The notes below the pieces were generated by a model. That model was not told where the DNA came from. It saw only the letters and a list, made by a program, of their open reading frames with translations, and made no database searches. Of a stretch of 64,000 bases of DNA, positions 8,408 to 18,247 are shown one piece after another. Numbering within the stretch: the stretch's first letter is position 1; the number at the start of each line of letters is the position of its first letter. Location: the NCBI GenBank assembly GCA_934351255.1, contig CAKRJH010000007.1, positions 1 to 64,000 on the forward strand. Direction: 5' to 3'. The DNA comes from an uncultured Lachnospiraceae bacterium. Its GTDB lineage: Bacteria > Bacillota > Clostridia > Lachnospirales > Lachnospiraceae. The translations under genes and the position numbers were made by a program.

Positions 8408-10708
8408 ATGCTTAAGATGCCAGTGATTGCCCTGCGCGACATTGTAGTGATGCCGGGGGTGACCACCTTTTTGGAGGTGGAACGAGAGAGTACCAAGGCG
8501 GCATTGTCTGCCGCAATGGCTTCCGATCAGATGATATTTGCAGTGGCACAGAGAACTCCGGAGACGGAAAAACCGGGAGAGCAGGATCTGTTTACCGTAG
8601 GTACTGTGGCCAAGGTGTCGCAGATTGCCAAGATGCCAAAGGGTATTGTGCGGGTGATCCTTGTAGGAGAATATCGCGCAACGCTGGAAGAACTTTCGCA
8701 GGCGGAAGAGTACCTTGAGGCAAGTGTGCTTGCCGCACCGGAGCCGGCAGTCGATGAGAATTCGCTGGAGAGTGCGGCCATGCTTCGCAGTCTGCAGATG
8801 CTGTTTGTGCGGTATGCCCAGGATCATGGCAAATTTAACCAGCAGATCGTAGAACAGGTGGATGCCTCCTCCAGCCTGGGAGAGGTGATCTATCAGATTG
8901 CGCAGAGTCTGCCGATCAACTATCTGGCCAAACAGAAGATCCTGGAGACCAACAGTGTGGCAGTACGTCATGAAGCTCTCTGTGTGATCCTGAGCCAGGA
9001 ACGTGAGATTCTCAAGATCCAGAAGGATATCAGCGAGCGTGTGCAGGAACAGGTTGACCAGAATCAGAAGGAATACTATCTGCGTGAGCAGCTCAAGGCG
9101 ATCCACAAGGAGCTGGGCGATGAAGATACGATCTCAGAGGCAGACCGGTTCAAGCAGCAATTGGATGAGTTGAAGGCACCTAAGAAGGTGAAGGAAAAGA
9201 TTGCCATTGAAATCAGCCATTACCGTCAGGCCGGGATGCACTCTGCGGAGGCCAATGTTATCCGCGGGTATATCGAGACACTGCTTGCAATGCCTTGGAA
9301 GAAGACCAGCAAGGATAATATGGACATTGCCCATGCCAGAGAGGTGCTGGATGCTGATCACTATGGTCTGGAGAAGGTCAAGGAGCGCGTTCTGGAATGT
9401 CTGTCGGTCAAGAAACTCAAAAAGGACGGACAGGCACCGATCATCTGTCTGGTGGGACCTCCGGGAACCGGAAAGACTTCGATCGCGCGTTCCGTGGCAC
9501 GTGCCATGAACCGCAAATACAAGAGGATCTGTCTGGGCGGCGTGCGTGATGAGGCAGAGATCCGCGGACACAGGAGAACGTATATTGGCGCGATGCCTGG
9601 GCGGCTTGCGGTGGCATTGAAAGATGCCAAAGTCAAGAATCCGCTGATCCTTCTCGATGAGATCGACAAGCTGGGAAGTGATGCCAAGGGGGATCCGTCT
9701 TCCGCACTTCTGGAGGTGTTGGATCCGGAGCAGAACAAGCATTTTTCTGATCATTATATTGAAATCCCTCTGGATCTGTCCCAGGCATTGTTCCTCTGCA
9801 CGGCCAATGACATCAATACGATTCCAAGACCGCTTCTGGACCGAATGGAAGTGATCACGCTGGCGGGCTACACCAGCCGGGAGAAATTCCACATTGCCAA
9901 GGATCATCTCTGGGAGAAACAGAAGCAGCGCAATGGACTGGAGCGCAGTGACCTGACGATCACAGACAAGGCGCTGGAGGATGTGGTGGAGAAGTACACC
10001 AGAGAGGCCGGTGTGCGCGGCCTGGAGCGTAAGATCGCGCAGATCTGCCGTAGGGCGGCGATGGCGAAGGCGGAGCAAGGAGCAGAGAAACAGCGGGTTA
10101 CCGTGCGCAACCTCGAGGAGTATCTGGGCAAGCCGGAAGTCAGAAACAATCCGGCGAATGAAAAGCCTGCCGTGGGTGTGGTGCGAGGTCTGGCCTGGAC
10201 ACAGGTTGGCGGAGATACGCTGGAGATAGAGACCATTGGTCTGCCGGGTGATGGCAAACTTAGATTGACCGGCAAACTTGGAGATGTCATGAAGGAGTCG
10301 GCGCAGATTGCATTGACCTTAGTTCTGTCCCGTTTGCCGGATACATCATGGATCCGCGAACATGACATTCATCTGCATGTGCCGGAGGGGGCAGTGCCAA
10401 AGGACGGTCCATCTGCGGGTGTGACTATGTCCACGGCACTTTGCTCACTGCTCCTGGGACTGCCGGTGCGCAGTGATGTGGCTATGACCGGAGAGGTGAC
10501 TCTGACCGGACGTGTGCTTGCCATCGGCGGTCTCAAAGAGAAACTGCTGGCGGCACGTGTGGCCGGGATGCGGCAGGTGATCGTGCCGGAGCAGAACCGC
10601 CGGGATGTCGAGGAGTTTGAGGAGGAAGTGACTCAGGGACTGACCATAACGTTTGTAAGAGATGTACAGGAAGTCTGGAAGGAGAGTATCGTAGGATATG
10701 AAGATTAA
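8408..10708 (+). CDS. lon: ATP-dependent protease La (Lon)
   Basis: Single-chain AAA+ serine protease that removes misfolded and regulatory proteins. The N-terminal substrate-binding domain is present, Walker A is GPPGTGKT, Walker B is LILLDEIDK, and the C-terminal peptidase domain has the Ser-Lys dyad: Ser669 in PKDGPSAG and Lys710 in GGLKEKLLAA. The 766-residue length is typical of LonA. GGTAGGAG precedes the ATG. The last 11 bases overlap engB, so the two are translationally coupled, a common arrangement in Firmicutes. Confidence 0.96.
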   Translation: MLKMPVIALRDIVVMPGVTTFLEVERESTKAALSAAMASDQMIFAVAQRTPETEKPGEQDLFTVGTVAKVSQIAKMPKGIVRVILVGEYRATLEELSQAEEYLEASVLAAPEPAVDENSLESAAMLRSLQMLFVRYAQDHGKFNQQIVEQVDASSSLGEVIYQIAQSLPINYLAKQKILETNSVAVRHEALCVILSQEREILKIQKDISERVQEQVDQNQKEYYLREQLKAIHKELGDEDTISEADRFKQQLDELKAPKKVKEKIAIEISHYRQAGMHSAEANVIRGYIETLLAMPWKKTSKDNMDIAHAREVLDADHYGLEKVKERVLECLSVKKLKKDGQAPIICLVGPPGTGKTSIARSVARAMNRKYKRICLGGVRDEAEIRGHRRTYIGAMPGRLAVALKDAKVKNPLILLDEIDKLGSDAKGDPSSALLEVLDPEQNKHFSDHYIEIPLDLSQALFLCTANDINTIPRPLLDRMEVITLAGYTSREKFHIAKDHLWEKQKQRNGLERSDLTITDKALEDVVEKYTREAGVRGLERKIAQICRRAAMAKAEQGAEKQRVTVRNLEEYLGKPEVRNNPANEKPAVGVVRGLAWTQVGGDTLEIETIGLPGDGKLRLTGKLGDVMKESAQIALTLVLSRLPDTSWIREHDIHLHVPEGAVPKDGPSAGVTMSTALCSLLLGLPVRSDVAMTGEVTLTGRVLAIGGLKEKLLAARVAGMRQVIVPEQNRRDVEEFEEEVTQGLTITFVRDVQEVWKESIVGYED

Positions 10709-11303
10709 GAGCGTCAATCTGGAGACGGTGTGCGGAATCACCAGCACTATGCCGGAACACGACAAACTGGAGATTGCCTTTGCCGGTCGTTCCAATGTGG
10801 GAAAGTCATCCCTGATCAACGGGCTGATGAACCGGCGTTCTTACGCCAGGACATCCTCCCAGCCGGGAAAGACCCAGACTGTCAATTTCTACAACATCAA
10901 TGACCTGTTGTATTTTGTGGACCTGCCGGGTTATGGATATGCCAGGGTTTCCCAACATACGGTAGAACAGTGGGGAAAGATGATCAACCGGTATCTGGAG
11001 GGCTCAAAGACCCTGCGCGTGGTCTTTCTTCTGGTGGATATCCGCCATAAGCCCAATGCCAATGATATCCAGATGTATGAATGGTGCGTACACTATGGAT
11101 TTAATCCGATCATCATTGCCACCAAGGAGGATAAGATCAAGCGATCCCAGAAGCAAAAGCAGATCAAACAGATCCGGGAAGCGCTGGATCTGGTCGAGGG
11201 AACTCCTGTGATCCCGTATTCTTCCATGACCAAATCCGGCCGTGAGGAGATCTGGGAATACATTGACATGATGTATGAGGCATTTACAGAGGAACAGAAT
11301 TGA
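10698..11303 (+). CDS. engB: Ribosome biogenesis GTP-binding protein EngB/YsxC
   Basis: Small TRAFAC GTPase needed for maturation of the large ribosomal subunit. G1 is GRSNVGKSS (residues 30-38), the G2 Thr lies near QPGKTQT, G3 is DLPGYGYA and G4 is ATKEDK. Its 201 residues match the family. The start lies inside the end of lon in another frame. No gene-specific promoter is evident. Confidence 0.94.
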   Translation: MKIKSVNLETVCGITSTMPEHDKLEIAFAGRSNVGKSSLINGLMNRRSYARTSSQPGKTQTVNFYNINDLLYFVDLPGYGYARVSQHTVEQWGKMINRYLEGSKTLRVVFLLVDIRHKPNANDIQMYEWCVHYGFNPIIIATKEDKIKRSQKQKQIKQIREALDLVEGTPVIPYSSMTKSGREEIWEYIDMMYEAFTEEQN

Positions 11304-11379
11304 CAAACCGGTTCGCTGTGATAAGATGGAAAAGACAACAAACACGGGAAGGGAAACCTTTCAGAATGGAGCGGAATAT

Positions 11380-12429
11380 ATGAAGATCGTAGTATTGGCC
11401 GGTGGTTTGAGTACGGAGAGAGATGTATCCATCAACTCAGGCACACAGGTATGTAAAGCGTTGCGTGAAAAGGGACATCAGGCAATCCTGCTGGACGTCT
11501 TTTTTGGATATGGACAGGAGGGACAGGAGCTGTCCGGCATCTTTGACGGAGAGGCAGATCTGAACCATTTTTCCGATAAGATCGATACCGTTGATCCGGA
11601 TATTGCGCAGATCAAAGCGATGCGCCCGGGAGATTCCCAGGACTTTTTCGGACCGAATGTGCTGCGGATCTGTGCGATGGCAGATATCGTGTATATGGGG
11701 CTGCACGGAGCCGATGGAGAGAACGGAAAGGTGCAGGCGGCATTTGACATCCACGGAATCCGCTATACCGGTTCCGGCTATCTGGGAAGTGCGCTTGCCA
11801 TGGACAAGGGCATGGCCAAAAAGATCTTTCATGCAGCAGGCATCCCGACCCCGAAGGGCTATACGGTGACACCACAGACGGTGAGACCGGTGCCGGAGGA
11901 GATCGGATTCCCTTGTGTCGTCAAGCCATGCTGCGGCGGATCAAGCGTCGGAGTCAGCATTCCGAACAATGCACAGGAATATGATGAGGCACTGCAGGAA
12001 GCGTTCCGCTATGAGAATGAAGTGGTGGTGGAAGAGTTTATCCGCGGCCGCGAGTTCTCTGCCGGTGTGATCGCGGGGGAACCGCTTCCTATCATAGAGA
12101 TTATTCCAAAGAGCGGATTCTACGATTATAAGACGAAATATCAGGCAGGAATGGCACAGGATGTGTGTCCGGCTGTCCTGGAGGAAGATCAGACCAGACA
12201 GATGCAGAACTGGGCGGTAGAGGTGTACCGTGAGCTGAAGCTGGAAGTGTATGGAAGAATTGACTTCCTGCTGGATGCGCAGGGGAATATGTACTGTCTG
12301 GAAGCCAACACGCTTCCGGGTATGACTCCAATCAGTCTGCTGCCACAGGAGGCAAAGGCTGTGGGGATCGAGTATCCGGATCTTTGTGAGAGGATCATCA
12401 AGGAAGCACTCAGAAAATACGAAGACTGA
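11380..12429 (+). CDS. ddl: D-alanine--D-alanine ligase
   Basis: ATP-grasp enzyme that joins two D-alanines for the peptidoglycan stem peptide. The N-terminal VVLAGGLSTERDVS is the family signature, followed by MGLHGADGENGKVQ, the ATP-grasp loop CCGGSSVGVS, and the metal-binding FLLDAQGNMYCLEANTLPGMT. The ATG at 11380 has AATGGAG upstream and gives 349 residues; more upstream in-frame starts overlap engB and add non-homologous sequence. murF follows after 24 bases, matching the known functional pair in which MurF adds the Ddl product to the UDP-MurNAc-tripeptide. A D-Ala-D-X ligase of altered specificity cannot be excluded. Confidence 0.92.
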   Translation: MKIVVLAGGLSTERDVSINSGTQVCKALREKGHQAILLDVFFGYGQEGQELSGIFDGEADLNHFSDKIDTVDPDIAQIKAMRPGDSQDFFGPNVLRICAMADIVYMGLHGADGENGKVQAAFDIHGIRYTGSGYLGSALAMDKGMAKKIFHAAGIPTPKGYTVTPQTVRPVPEEIGFPCVVKPCCGGSSVGVSIPNNAQEYDEALQEAFRYENEVVVEEFIRGREFSAGVIAGEPLPIIEIIPKSGFYDYKTKYQAGMAQDVCPAVLEEDQTRQMQNWAVEVYRELKLEVYGRIDFLLDAQGNMYCLEANTLPGMTPISLLPQEAKAVGIEYPDLCERIIKEALRKYED

Positions 12430-12453
12430 GCATGCTCCGGAATGGGGGAGACT

Positions 12454-13845
12454 ATGTCAGAGAAAATGACCGGACTGACTCCGGCGGCAGTGGCTGCCGC
12501 GACAGGAGGAACCTATTATGGACCGGAAGATCAAAAAGAGATTACGATCGCATCGGTGACGATTGACAGCAGGCAGGTGGAAAAGGACAGCCTGTTTGTC
12601 GCGATCAAGGGACAGCGCGTGGATGGCAACCGGTTTGTACCGGGAGCGTATGAGTCAGGCGCACTGTGCTGTATGTCCACACTGCCGCCACAGGATGACT
12701 CTGTGGCATATGTGCAGGTGGAATCCTGTGAGCAAGCGCTGAAGGATGTGGCGGAGTATTACCGCAGCATTTGTCCGGCAAGAGTGATCGGGATCACCGG
12801 CAGCGTGGGCAAGACCAGCACCAAGGAGATGATGGCCAGTGTATTGTCTCAGCGGTTTGCTACACTCAAGACCCTCGGAAATTTTAACAATGAGATCGGT
12901 CTGCCGCTGACGATCCTTCGCATCCGACCGAGCCATCAGGTGGCTGTGGTTGAGATGGGCATCAGCGACTTTGGAGAGATGAGCCGACTGGGCAGGGTAG
13001 CCAGACCGGATGCCTGTGTGATCACCAATATCGGACAGTGCCATCTGGAGAATCTCGGGACGAGAGACGGCATTCTGAAGGCAAAGACGGAGATCTTTGA
13101 TTATCTGAAACCGGGTGCCCGCGTGTACCTGAACGGAGAGGATGACAAACTCATTACCTGCAGGGAGGATCACAGGATCGGCAGTCCGGTGTATTACGGA
13201 TATAAGGATAGCTTTCCGGTCTATGCCACGGACATCCGGCCTCAGGGTCTTGCGGGGATCCGTGCCTGTATCCACACACCAAAGGGCAGCTTTGAGGCAT
13301 ACAGCCATGCTCCGGGCAGGCATATGATCGACAATGCCATGGCCGCGGCCTGTGTGGCCCTGGATCTTGGCATGACGCTTGAGGAGATCTCGGCCGGAAT
13401 CGAGCAGTTTGCACCGGTGGGCGGTCATGGACATGTGATCCGGACAGACTGCCTTTCGATTCTGGACGACTGCTACAATGCCAATCCGGTTTCCATGAAA
13501 GCAGGGCTTGATGTGCTGGCCGATGTGCCGGGACGGCGTGTGGCGATTCTTGGCGATATGTTTGAGCTGGGAGAGCAGGAAGCACTCCTGCACGAACAGG
13601 TGGGACGCTACGCGGCAGACAAAAGGATCGATGTGCTGATCTGTATCGGCGGGCTTGCCAGACAGTATCAGAAGGGGGCACTGGAGGCTGATGCCGCATC
13701 AGGGCTGCGTGTGTATTATTTTGCGGACAGGGACAGTGCACTGGCAGGACTGCCGGAACTGATCCGGCCGGAGGATTCCATTCTGGTCAAAGCATCCCAC
13801 GCCATGGGCTTTGAAAAAATAGTTGAAAAGCTCCGGGAACTATGA
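12454..13845 (+). CDS. murF: UDP-N-acetylmuramoyl-tripeptide--D-alanyl-D-alanine ligase
   Basis: Cytoplasmic Mur ligase that adds D-Ala-D-Ala to UDP-MurNAc-tripeptide. It shows the MurF N-terminal substrate domain (SVTIDSRQVEKDSLFVAIKG), the ATP-binding loop GITGSVGKTSTKEM, the Mur-ligase FNNEIGLPLTIL segment and the C-terminal ligase domain ILDDCYNANPVSMKAG. Two in-frame ATGs (12442 and 12454) are possible. GGGGGAG at 12444-12450 favours 12454, although the spacing is short. The promoter of the following T-box leader overlaps the last codons. Confidence 0.93.
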   Translation: MSEKMTGLTPAAVAAATGGTYYGPEDQKEITIASVTIDSRQVEKDSLFVAIKGQRVDGNRFVPGAYESGALCCMSTLPPQDDSVAYVQVESCEQALKDVAEYYRSICPARVIGITGSVGKTSTKEMMASVLSQRFATLKTLGNFNNEIGLPLTILRIRPSHQVAVVEMGISDFGEMSRLGRVARPDACVITNIGQCHLENLGTRDGILKAKTEIFDYLKPGARVYLNGEDDKLITCREDHRIGSPVYYGYKDSFPVYATDIRPQGLAGIRACIHTPKGSFEAYSHAPGRHMIDNAMAAACVALDLGMTLEEISAGIEQFAPVGGHGHVIRTDCLSILDDCYNANPVSMKAGLDVLADVPGRRVAILGDMFELGEQEALLHEQVGRYAADKRIDVLICIGGLARQYQKGALEADAASGLRVYYFADRDSALAGLPELIRPEDSILVKASHAMGFEKIVEKLREL

Positions 13846-13851
13846 TAAAAT
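13823..13851 (+). promoter_or_regulatory. Promoter for the pheST T-box leader
   Basis: TTGAAA at 13823-13828 and TAAAAT at 13846-13851 with a 17-base spacer, overlapping the 3' end of murF. Transcription would start near 13858. Confidence 0.65.
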
Positions 13852-13857
13852 GACCGA

Positions 13858-14173
13858 GTATGAAAAGGCTGTGAATGTGTACAGTAGTGATCTGTGATCC
13901 GCCAAGAGAATGAGGGCCGTCGGCTGGAAGCCTTCTGCGTTCCCACAGATGACGAATTTCCCACAGGAGCTGCACTCTTGAATCAGACAGTAGAGAGTGA
14001 CGGATCTCACACGTTACGTGAAATGAAGTGTTTATGCAGGGCTCCGGACAGGAGCAAACATAAAAAACAGGGTGGTACCGCGGAGTATTCCGTCCCTGGA
14101 CAGCGTCTGCTGACAGAGGTGCCATAACACAAAAGACTGACATGCTCTCTGTGACAGACAGAGGGCATTTTTT
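13858..14173 (+). promoter_or_regulatory. Phenylalanine T-box riboswitch upstream of pheST
   Basis: A T-box leader that senses uncharged tRNA-Phe and lets transcription continue when phenylalanine is short. The conserved T-box segment AGGGTGGTACCGCGG lies near 14068-14082. The base after TGG is T, which pairs with the tRNA-Phe discriminator A. In Stem I, ATCTGTG pairs with CACAGAT. The specifier loop has the AGTA / GAA S-turn elements, and the codon after GAAT is TTC (13958-13960), a Phe codon. The competing terminator is ATGCTCTCTGT (14142-14152) with ACAGAGGGCAT (14158-14168) plus a T run. Confidence 0.93.
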
Positions 14174-14225
14174 ATGTTATGATAAAATGCCCATACTACA
14201 AGCCGCAGGCAGAAAGGACAATGAC

Positions 14226-15245
14226 ATGAAAGACAAGTTGAAAGGAATTATGGAAAATGCCACCAGGCAGATTGAAGATTCTACACAGTTAGAGAAACTC
14301 AATGAGATCAAAGTGGCATTCCTCGGCAAGAAAGGTGAACTGACCTCCATTCTCAAGGCCATGAAGGATGTAGCTCCGGAGGATCGTCCAAAGGTAGGAC
14401 AGATGGTCAATGAGGCACGCACGCAGATCGAAGCGAGATTAGAAGAGAAAAAGGCTGCGTTTGAGAAGGCGCTGCGCGAGGAGAAGATGAAGGCGGAGAC
14501 GATCGATGTTACCTTACCTGGTAAGAAACAGATGATCGGCCATCGTCATCCGAACACCATCACCCTGGAGGAAGTCGAGGACATCTTTGTGGGCATGGGT
14601 TATGAGGTTGTGGAAGGCCCTGAGGTAGAGTATGACTACTACAACTTTGAGGCACTCAACATTCCGGCGGACCATCCGGCGAAGGATGAGCAGGACACGT
14701 TCTACATCACAAAGGATATCCTGCTTCGTTCCCAGACCTCGTCTGTCCAGGTGCATGAGATGGAAAAGGGCAAGCTGCCGATCCGTATGATCGCTCCCGG
14801 AAGAGTGTTCCGTTCCGATGAGGTGGATGCCACTCATTCTCCGACCTTCCATCAGATCGAGGGACTTGTGATCGACAAGAACATTACTTTTGCAGATCTG
14901 AAGGGAACGCTTCAGGAATTCGCCAAGAGACTGTTTGGCGAGGACACCAAGGTCAAATTCCGTCCACATCATTTCCAGTTTACCGAGCCAAGTGCGGAGA
15001 TGGATGTAAGCTGCTTCAAGTGTGGCGGCAAGGGATGCCGTTTCTGTAAGGGATCCGGCTGGGTAGAGATCCTGGGCTGCGGTATGGTTCATCCGCATGT
15101 GCTTGAGATGAGCAATATCGATCCTGAGGAGTATACCGGTTTTGCGTTCGGTGTTGGTTTGGAACGTATCGCGCTGTTCAAGTATGAGATCGACGACATG
15201 CGTCTGTTATACGAGAACGATACACGTTTCCTGAAGCAGTTCTAA
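14226..15245 (+). CDS. pheS: Phenylalanine--tRNA ligase alpha subunit
   Basis: Catalytic subunit of the (alpha-beta)2 synthetase that charges tRNA-Phe. The N-terminal coiled coil for tRNA binding (about 1-90) is followed by the class II core with motif 2 (RMIAPGRVFRSDEVDATHSPTFHQ is partly visible) and motif 3 GFAFGVGLERIALFKY. The ATG at 14226 has AGAAAGGA upstream and gives 339 residues; a frame running back into the terminator is not credible. Expression is controlled by the T-box directly upstream. pheT follows after 18 bases. Confidence 0.97.
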   Translation: MKDKLKGIMENATRQIEDSTQLEKLNEIKVAFLGKKGELTSILKAMKDVAPEDRPKVGQMVNEARTQIEARLEEKKAAFEKALREEKMKAETIDVTLPGKKQMIGHRHPNTITLEEVEDIFVGMGYEVVEGPEVEYDYYNFEALNIPADHPAKDEQDTFYITKDILLRSQTSSVQVHEMEKGKLPIRMIAPGRVFRSDEVDATHSPTFHQIEGLVIDKNITFADLKGTLQEFAKRLFGEDTKVKFRPHHFQFTEPSAEMDVSCFKCGGKGCRFCKGSGWVEILGCGMVHPHVLEMSNIDPEEYTGFAFGVGLERIALFKYEIDDMRLLYENDTRFLKQF

Positions 15246-15263
15246 GAAAGGGAGGATAGAGAG

Positions 15264-17702
15264 ATGAATACATCATATTCATGGATGAAGGCCTATGTTC
15301 CGGATCTGGACTGTACTCCACAGGAGTACACCGATGCGATGACATTGTCAGGCAATAAAGTAGAAGGATTTGTCAGATTCGACCAGAATCTGGAGAAGAT
15401 CATTGTAGGAAAGATCAATAAGATCGAGAGACATCCGGATGCGGATAAACTGGTGATCTGTCAGGTACAGATCGATGAGGCCGGCACAGAGGTGCAGATC
15501 GTGACCGGTGCACCGAATGTCAAAGAGGGCGACAAAGTCCCTGTAGTTCTTGAGGGAGGACGCGTAGCATCCAGCCACAAGGACGGAGAGGCCGAGGGAG
15601 GATTTAAGATCAAGAAAGGTAAACTCCGCGGCGTGGAGTCATTCGGCATGATGTGCTCCATCGACGAGCTGGGTTCCAACACCGATATGTATCCGGATGC
15701 TGCTCCGGACGGCATTTATATCCTGAGTGATAATCCGGAGTACAAGGATGCGCCGGTGGGATCCGATGCCATCGAGCTGCTGGGCCTGCACGATGTGGTA
15801 TTTGAGTATGAGATCACATCCAACCGTGTGGACTGTTTTGGAGTACTGGGTCTGGCCAGAGAGGCTGCGGCAACCTTTGGCAAGGAGTTTGTTCCTCCGG
15901 TGGTTGCCGAGACCGGCAATGATGAAGATGTCAATGACTATATCTCGGTCAAGGTAGAGGCTCCGGAACTGTGTCCTCGTTATGTAGCCCGCGTTGTGAA
16001 GAATATCAAGCTGGCTCCGTCTCCGGAATGGATGCAGAGACGTCTCGCTTCCGTGGGCATCCGTCCGATCAATAACATCGTTGATATCACAAACTACGTG
16101 ATGGAAGAGTATGCACAGCCAATGCATGCCTATGATCTGGATACGATCGCCGGAAAGCAGATCGTGGTAAAGAGAGCTGCAAACGGTGAGAAGTTCATGA
16201 CGCTGGACGGTCAGGAGAGAGAGCTGGATGATACCATGCTGATGATCTGTGACGGTGAGAAGGCTGTCGGTATTGCCGGAATCATGGGCGGTGAGAATTC
16301 CAAGATCACCGATGATGTGCAGACCATGCTGTTTGAGGCAGCGACCTTTGACGGTACCAATATCCGCAAGACCGGCAAGAAGCTGGGTATGAGAACCGAT
16401 GCACAGGCCAAGTTTGAGAAAGGTCTGGATCCAAACAATGCCCTTGAGGCCATGAACCGTGCCTGTCAGTTGATCGAGGAGCTTGGTGCCGGTGAAGTGG
16501 TAGGCGGCGCAGTTGATATCTATCCGGTAGAGAAAAAGCCATTCACCATCCCATATGACGTGGATAAGATCAATGCCCTGCTGGGAACGGACATTGATGA
16601 AGATACGATGGTCGGATATTTTGAGAAGATCGATCTGCCGGTAGACCGCGAGAAGAAGGAAGTATTTATCCCGACCTGGAGACAGGATCTGGAACGTCTG
16701 GCAGATCTTGCAGAGGAAGTGGCAAGATTCTACGGATATGACAATATTCCGATGACACTGCCATCCGGAGCAGCAACTGCCGGCGGACTGTCTGAAAAAC
16801 TGCAGCATGAAAACATTGTGAGAAATCTGGTGGAGGGCTATGGCTTCAATGAGGGCATGACATTCTCCTTTGAGAGTCCAAAGGTCTATGACAAGCTGCT
16901 CCTTCCACAGGATGATGTGCTCCGCAAGAGCATTGCGATCACAAACCCTCTCGGCGAGGACTACAGCGTGATGAGAACCTCCGCGTTAGGGGGGATGCTG
17001 ACTTCACTGTCCACCAATTCCAACCGCCGCAACAAGGATGTACGGCTGTATGAGCTGGCCAACGTCTATCTGCCAAAGCAGCTTCCGCTGACGGAACTGC
17101 CGGATGAGCGTATGCAGCTGACCCTGGGTATGTACGGAAACTGCGATTTCTATGATCTGAAGGGCATGCTGGAGTCCCTGTTTGCCAAGATGGGACTGAG
17201 CGATACCGCAGTGTTTGATCCGCAGGCCGGCAAGAGCTTCCTGCATCCGGGACGCCAGGCAAAGGTGATCTATCAGGGCAGAGAACTGGCTTATCTGGGT
17301 GAGGTGCATCCTGAGGTACTGGCTAACTTCAACATCAAGCAGAAAGCGTATGTGGCAGTTGTCGATATGGCGACTCTGACAGAACTCTCTAACTTTGGTA
17401 AGAAGTTTGTTGAGATTCCTAAGTATCCGGCGATGACACGAGACATCAGTCTGACGATGAAGAAAGACATTCTGGCAGGACAGATCGAGGAGATCATCCG
17501 TTCCAAAGGCGGAAAACTTCTGGAGTCCTATGAGCTGTTCGACATCTACGAGGGCGCACAGCTTGAGGAGGGTTACAAATCCCTGGCCTACAACATCGTC
17601 TTCCGTGCAAAAGACCGTACACTGACCGATGACGAGGTCAACAACGCCATGAACAAGATCATTAAGGCGCTGGGTGAGATAGGAGTGACACTCCGCCAGT
17701 AA
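15264..17702 (+). CDS. pheT: Phenylalanine--tRNA ligase beta subunit
   Basis: The large subunit carries the tRNA-binding and editing functions. Its 812 residues contain the OB-fold tRNA-binding domain (about 40-150), the B3/B4 editing domain (about 210-385), the B5 domain (about 400-470), a catalytic-like core and the C-terminal FDX-ACB anticodon-binding domain with FVEIPKYPAMTRDISL. GGGAGGA lies before the ATG. It forms one T-box-controlled operon with pheS. Confidence 0.97.
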   Translation: MNTSYSWMKAYVPDLDCTPQEYTDAMTLSGNKVEGFVRFDQNLEKIIVGKINKIERHPDADKLVICQVQIDEAGTEVQIVTGAPNVKEGDKVPVVLEGGRVASSHKDGEAEGGFKIKKGKLRGVESFGMMCSIDELGSNTDMYPDAAPDGIYILSDNPEYKDAPVGSDAIELLGLHDVVFEYEITSNRVDCFGVLGLAREAAATFGKEFVPPVVAETGNDEDVNDYISVKVEAPELCPRYVARVVKNIKLAPSPEWMQRRLASVGIRPINNIVDITNYVMEEYAQPMHAYDLDTIAGKQIVVKRAANGEKFMTLDGQERELDDTMLMICDGEKAVGIAGIMGGENSKITDDVQTMLFEAATFDGTNIRKTGKKLGMRTDAQAKFEKGLDPNNALEAMNRACQLIEELGAGEVVGGAVDIYPVEKKPFTIPYDVDKINALLGTDIDEDTMVGYFEKIDLPVDREKKEVFIPTWRQDLERLADLAEEVARFYGYDNIPMTLPSGAATAGGLSEKLQHENIVRNLVEGYGFNEGMTFSFESPKVYDKLLLPQDDVLRKSIAITNPLGEDYSVMRTSALGGMLTSLSTNSNRRNKDVRLYELANVYLPKQLPLTELPDERMQLTLGMYGNCDFYDLKGMLESLFAKMGLSDTAVFDPQAGKSFLHPGRQAKVIYQGRELAYLGEVHPEVLANFNIKQKAYVAVVDMATLTELSNFGKKFVEIPKYPAMTRDISLTMKKDILAGQIEEIIRSKGGKLLESYELFDIYEGAQLEEGYKSLAYNIVFRAKDRTLTDDEVNNAMNKIIKALGEIGVTLRQ

Positions 17703-17736
17703 TTTATAAAGACATTTTATTTAGTAAGAGGGTAGT

Positions 17737-18222
17737 ATGAAAGCAAGGTTGAGAAAAGTGATTTCGATACTGGCGCACATCTGCTTTGTGGTCTATCTGA
17801 TCGCGCTGGTATATTTTCTCTTCTTTTGCGAGCAGTTTGGTCGAATGCCAAGTGAAAACTATCGCTACAATTTTGTTCCGTTTCAGGAGATCGCGCGGTA
17901 TATCCGCTATCGTCACAATATAGGATGGAGCCATTTCATGATCAATGTATTTGGCAACATCCTGTGCTTTATGCCATTCGGATTTGCACTTCCGATCCTT
18001 TCGGAAAAGCAGAGACATTGGTGGAAGGTGACGGGACAGTCCTTTCTGGCCTCCTTCCTCATTGAGGGGATTCAGCTGGTCAGCAAGGTGGGCTCCTGTG
18101 ATGTGGATGACGTTATCCTGAATACTTGTGGGGGAGCTATAGGATATTTGTTGTTTGTGATAGGACTACAGATTTGGAGAAAGATTCCCCACGGGGAAGG
18201 GGAGTCTTCCAAAATGCTTTGA
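17737..18222 (+). CDS. VanZ-family membrane protein
   Basis: A 161-residue integral membrane protein with about four helices and the VanZ-family pattern: INVFGNILCFMPFGFALP in the second helix region and DVDDVILNTCGGAIGYLL near the C-terminus. VanZ proteins are linked to teicoplanin tolerance in enterococci, but most homologues, like this one outside a van cluster, have no defined job. It starts 34 bases after pheT and may be read through from it. Its neighbours are further small membrane genes. Confidence 0.82.
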   Translation: MKARLRKVISILAHICFVVYLIALVYFLFFCEQFGRMPSENYRYNFVPFQEIARYIRYRHNIGWSHFMINVFGNILCFMPFGFALPILSEKQRHWWKVTGQSFLASFLIEGIQLVSKVGSCDVDDVILNTCGGAIGYLLFVIGLQIWRKIPHGEGESSKML

Positions 18223-18247
18223 GAAAGAAGAAAGGCATGGTTAATCT

